Shown here: piece after piece, positions 60,662-64,000 of the stretch
Layout of the letters: the number at the start of each line of letters is the position of its first letter
Numbering within the stretch: the stretch's first letter is position 1
Assembly: GCF_002878395.1 (NCBI RefSeq)
Contig: NC_061122.1
Coordinates: 77,763,498-77,827,497 of the forward strand
From: Capsicum annuum
Lineage: Eukaryota > Streptophyta > Magnoliopsida > Solanales > Solanaceae
DNA length: 64,000 nt
Reading direction: 5' to 3'
Program-made: the position numbers and the translations under genes
Notes under the pieces: generated by a model
What the model saw: only the letters and a program-made list of their open reading frames with translations
Databases searched by the model: none
Told to the model about the DNA's origin: nothing

Positions 60662-60922
60662 GCTAGTACGTGAGTCACCTACTTAAGTTGTTTGGACCAA
60701 ATTAATGGGCCCATGGCTATGGATCAGATTTGGGTCTATGCTAATATACTCATTTGGGCCAAATTGAACAAAAGAGAAAGAAAATGGATAAGTGACCCAA
60801 CACACCAATCTGCCAAAGGCCCAAGTTATTTAAGCCCAAAATAAGAATTTAAGTAAGTAGGTACATCACCTACTTTGAAAATTCGTGCAGCTTGAACCCT
60901 TAAGTAGGTGCATCACCTACTT
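60662..60922 (+). promoter_or_regulatory. GTAGGTG/CACCTAC sites, partly palindromic
   Basis: CACCTAC at 60676, 60867 and 60914 and GTAGGTG at 60904. TAAGTAGGTGCATCACCTAC (60901-60920) is a palindrome with a 3-base centre. A second, with GTAGGTA...CACCTAC, is at 60858-60873. They lie 60-320 bases before the TATA-like sequence. The arrangement is shared with the related LTR at 31431-31658 although spacing differs. Confidence 0.6.
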
Positions 60923-62366
60923 GGACCAATTTGACCAATTTTATGGTCCAAAATATAGCTAAGGAGGTGGACAAAACAGGGCCTTTAAAAGGCCAAGTTG
61001 CTGGTCATTTTACTTCACTTTTAAGTAACAAAAAGAAGTATATTTTAGCAAATCTCTCTACTCTCTCTAAAATAACAAGAACAGCAACCCTATTTTTCCT
61101 TCTAGGGTTCTTGAAGAATCCCTTACCTTTGCAGCCCAAGGTAAGTGAAAAACACTTAAGGTTTTGAAAAACACTTAAGGTTTTGTTTAACTATCTCATA
61201 GAAGATTAGGAAAACAAGTTATAAGTGTTTGACTATAAGTATATGGCTGGTTATAGAACAAGTTGTTTGTTCACGTTTCCTTGTTATTGAGGAACTTTTT
61301 TTCTTCTTCATTAGTTTAAGTCTGAAGGAAAGCTCAAGCTCTTAAAGAGTTCAATTAAAACAGTAAGTTGCTGAATTGAGGTAAGGTGACTGCTCCATTT
61401 TGTTTTTCTTATATATGAATTTAAGAGGGGATTATGGATGTCTTGTTATTGAGAACTCAAGAGATGATGAGTTCAATAATTAATTGCTACAACAAAAGAG
61501 ATTTGGGACTGTTTTGTGGACTGTCTTGTATGTATATGCTATGGGCTGCCAGATTGATGTTGGATAAAAGTGTGATGAGTTTGTAATGAATTATAGAAGA
61601 AAGATGTGGTGATACACCACCGAACTAATGTTTGCTGCCAATCTATTTTGCGTATTGTTTGGAATATGTAATGAAGTCGAGGTGGTTTTCATGAACCTTA
61701 TAAGAACCTATATGGTATGTGGGTGTAATTGAAGGAAAAAAAGGGTTAAAATAACACCCTTGTTTGATAGATTAATAGTTGCTGCCCGGTTACTGTTTTG
61801 GGTGAAATTAAGTATCTCAAATGTGTTGATTGGTTACTAATAATAGTTTACCATATATTATATTGTAGATAAGTAATCTAAAAGGCGGGAAGTCAAGTTG
61901 GGTTAGTTTCAGAGTCAAATAACCAGGTATGTAAGGCATACTCTATTTCACACTCTTTGGCATGAAATCGTACAATTGTTCCATCAAGCAAGTTTTCGAG
62001 GTTATCCTATAACAAAGTGATACATAATGGCAACACATTACACTCCATGTATCCAATGACCTTGTTCCCACACTATAACGCATTAGAACACCTCAATACG
62101 TGCTTATTATTAAATCTGTGCGTCTATTTTCACTAGAAAATTTCAGGAGTTCTCCGTTTGTTCAAATAAGACCCATGTGTTATTTCAGCTCCTAAACACT
62201 TTATTTGTGTGCCAACAGATCTCTAACTCATTGTTGTTGCATTAAGTGTCTATTTACATGTCTTTTATTAACATATTACTGGTTCAAAGTACCATAATGT
62301 GATGACCACCAAAGTAACAATCTCAAAGGCTAAATAAACTAAGTAATGCAAATCTGTAAAATAACG

Positions 62367-62520
62367 AGTGGAAGCTCAGGGGCTTTGCCTAGCATGGGCC
62401 GATCTCAATACCTTTATTTGTGGGTGGCATCTCAAGGGCATAAGCTTACCATGGGTCGATCCCAATCTTTATATGTAGGTGGCAGCTCAGAGGCGTAAGC
62501 CTAGCATGGGCTGATCCTAA
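62367..62520 (+). repeat. Three tandem copies of a 55 bp LTR repeat
   Basis: Starts near 62367, 62422 and 62477. The unit contains CAGCTCAGAGGCGTAAGCCT then AGCATGGGC. Same array as 33064-33218. Confidence 0.85.
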
Positions 62521-63328
62521 TTTATCTATTTACCACTGATCATCTGGTCATTTGCATTATATGACTTACAAAGACTATGAAGTAAGAAGGTAAAACGAAG
62601 AAAAGAATGTAATGTACATTATCCCACAAATATTTTTAAAGGTGGTCCACTAGTACTACTTATACACTTGTATCAGATTTCTATTGAGCTTTTGTATCAA
62701 GTGTGTTGTTACCTTCTGCCTTACATATTCAGTACATATTTTCGTACTGACGTCCCTCACGGGGGACCTGCATTTTATGCTGCAGGCATAGGCACTTCAG
62801 CTCATATAACTCACTAGTAGGAGTGCAGGCTTTTCAGGGACTATTAGTGATCTCCAAGTTGATTCGGCCCTTTCCGAGTCTGTTCCATATATTTTAGTAT
62901 TGTACAGTAAGTCAAAAGTAGGGCGGGGGTTTGTCCCGACCCTAACTAAGTCTGTATATTTTAGAGGCTTTGTAGACTAATGTAAAGTTATGGTAGTGTT
63001 TTGTCTTTAGATGTGGTGACCCCAACGGCCAAGTATTGTATATATCAGTTTGTTTTTGCATATGTAATTATTCTCATCGATAGATAATATCATGTTTGTC
63101 AGAACCTTTAGTTGTTAAAGTTACATGCATGGGAAGTACAAGTTTTTGAATTGGTTCTCTCAGGCCTTTACGGCTACGAGTGCCTGTCTACCCTAATAGG
63201 ATTTGAGGCGTGACATTCCTATCATACAAAAATCTAAAATTATGTTGATCAAATAAATTTCATTAGTTAGTTATGGTTAATATATAGGTGACTAATTTCT
63301 TTTAATATTTATTTATATTCAAGCTAAA

Positions 63329-63331
<3 letters not shown>

Positions 63332-63369
<38 letters not shown>
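63332..63369. repeat. (AT)n microsatellite
   Basis: About 19 AT units directly beside the organelle-like segment. Confidence 0.97.
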
Positions 63370-63370
<1 letters not shown>

Positions 63371-63374
<4 letters not shown>

Positions 63375-63975
63375 GCTGATTTTACAACATACTTTTGACT
63401 TTTCGAACTCCCTACCGGCTTTCATAAGAGAGGGTAAGTATGACCAAAGATTTTATCTACCCAATAGTGAAAAACTGCAAATAAAGCAAAAACGGCTCGC
63501 CTACTAGCTTCATACTTTATATACCTACTGCTTCTATTGATGGAAAGACCGAAGCACGCCTCCCTATAGCTTTGACTGTCAGAGGTTTGGAAAAGGGAGG
63601 TGAACGGGCCCTATCACAAAATGAGCAAGTTAGCGACTTGCTTCTCCTACAATGAAACTAATAACTCCAACCCCATTAGTCATCCCATCAATTACTCGTC
63701 GATCAAAAAAATGAGTAAATTCAGCTAAGCCTCTTATCCCACCAACTAAGAATCTTTTATAAAAAGTATCACACCACCTAAGAGAAGGATATCTTATTGA
63801 AGAAGAATAAGAAGAAAGGACTTTTTGGTTAGACGCATAGAATTGGTTAAGCATTTTATTCAAACAAATATAGAGCCAGAATGGATGGTTTTGTAGAAGA
63901 ATGAGAAGAAGCCCGAAAAAGAGCACAAAAAAAACATAACCTCCGGTTCGATAAACAGAATAAAACCACATCAAG
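63371..63975 (-). other. Organelle-derived insertion (plastid/mitochondrial-like)
   Basis: Less AT-rich than its surroundings. On the minus strand a frame ending in the C terminus of a plastid NdhF-like protein (63630-63974) is followed by GGGCCCGTTCACCTCCC and GAAGCTAGTAGGCGAGCCG style sequence, typical in my experience of plant mitochondrial DNA. Both ends meet AT microsatellites. It was probably nuclear insertion of mitochondrial DNA that already held a plastid piece; that order of events is inference. Confidence 0.6.
63630..63974 (-). pseudogene. ndhF: NADH dehydrogenase subunit F (plastid ndhF) C-terminal fragment
   Basis: A minus-strand open frame of 114 residues. Residues near 80-107 ([20 protein letters not shown] and following NGVGVISF) correspond to the conserved NdhF block [19 protein letters not shown] and ITNGVG, close to the NdhF C terminus. 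NdhF is a plastid NDH-complex membrane subunit in cyclic electron flow. The first 60 residues are hydrophobic ([13 protein letters not shown]) and only loosely resemble the preceding NdhF transmembrane part, so they are diverged or of other origin. The frame ends early (VGEASR, stop) where NdhF would continue IKYVGGG. Not functional here. Confidence 0.7.
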
Positions 63976-63981
63976 GTCCTA

Positions 63982-64000
63982 ATATATATATATATATATA
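63982..64000. repeat. (AT)n microsatellite, runs off the window
   Basis: AT repeat at the right end, matching the one at 63332-63369 on the other side of the organelle-like block. Confidence 0.95.

Larger units (their letters stand above)
60356..63215 (+). repeat. Solo LTR, 2860 bp, same family as 31120-33915
   Basis: Starts TGTAACATCCCG at 60356, ends GGCGTGACA at 63215, flanked by TTTCT (60351-60355) and TTCCT (63216-63220), a 5 bp duplication with one C/T change. The interior aligns to 31120-33915 throughout. It contains MYB-like sites at 60676-60920, a TTTAAAAG sequence at 60984-60991 as possible TATA box, and the threefold 55 bp repeat (62367-62520). No internal region, so solo. Confidence 0.92.

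Noticed and set aside
31120..63215. The two related LTRs at 31120 and 60356 as the ends of one 32 kb element
   Set aside because: Each has its own 5 bp target duplication with its own flank (ATGGY and TTYCT), and the sequence between contains unrelated elements. They are separate solo LTRs.

Overview
This window is eukaryotic nuclear DNA, almost certainly from a plant. It is AT-rich and packed with decayed long-terminal-repeat (LTR) retrotransposons and non-LTR LINEs, with AT microsatellites and one block of organelle-derived DNA. I see no intact host gene, no rRNA or tRNA gene, no operon and no CRISPR array. The chromovirus type (Tekay/Del-like Ty3/gypsy with a chromodomain after integrase), the tRNA-iMet and tRNA-Asp primer sites and the general look of the LTRs suggest a dicot, probably Solanaceae. 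That family-level call is inference from recall. The setting looks like repeat-rich, pericentromere-like heterochromatin.

Layout, left to right. 1-6453: remnant of a minus-strand Tekay-like element (gag/protease debris, primer site, 2.96 kb LTR), which abuts a plus-strand integrase/chromodomain stub and its LTR (6454-8721). 8722-10036: part of a minus-strand LTR and a minus-strand protease fragment. 10040-15830: a plus-strand Athila-like element arranged unusually as pol - LTR - tRNA-Asp primer site - gag. 15844-20202: LTR debris, then a minus-strand Tekay-like gag with its primer site and a 2.53 kb LTR. 20203-23863: poorly classified sequence and a plus-strand LTR end. 23875-27690: a LINE (zinc finger plus RNase H) split by a 3153 bp LTR with a near-perfect 5 bp target duplication. 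27700-30595: further gypsy fragments on both strands.

30596-38230 is a second, long LINE running from reverse transcriptase through a zinc-finger region to RNase H. It is broken by a 2.8 kb solo LTR (31120-33915) and by an unidentified 1.29 kb insertion (33973-35261). 38288-58340 is a complete nested pair. Outer Tekay-like element E (perfect AAAAT duplication, LTRs 55928-58340 and 38288-50927) carries inner chromovirus D (40318-50541, two LTRs, near-complete gag-pol) inside its 3' LTR. 58341-60355 is unclassified AT-rich sequence. 60356-63215 is a second solo LTR of the family seen at 31120. The window ends in AT microsatellites around about 600 bp that looks organellar: an ndhF-like C terminus joined to mitochondrial-style sequence.

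The retroelement proteins would have worked together as Gag particle, protease, reverse transcriptase/RNase H and integrase. Every copy here is broken by stops or frameshifts, and the decay is dominated by C-to-T and G-to-A changes, as expected of methylated silenced DNA. I found no convincing new biological system. The most interesting signals are cis-elements inside LTRs: paired GTAGGTG/CACCTAC palindromes resembling plant MYB sites, and a 58 bp tandem repeat with twin inverted repeats. The Athila arrangement and the organelle fragment are also worth a look.
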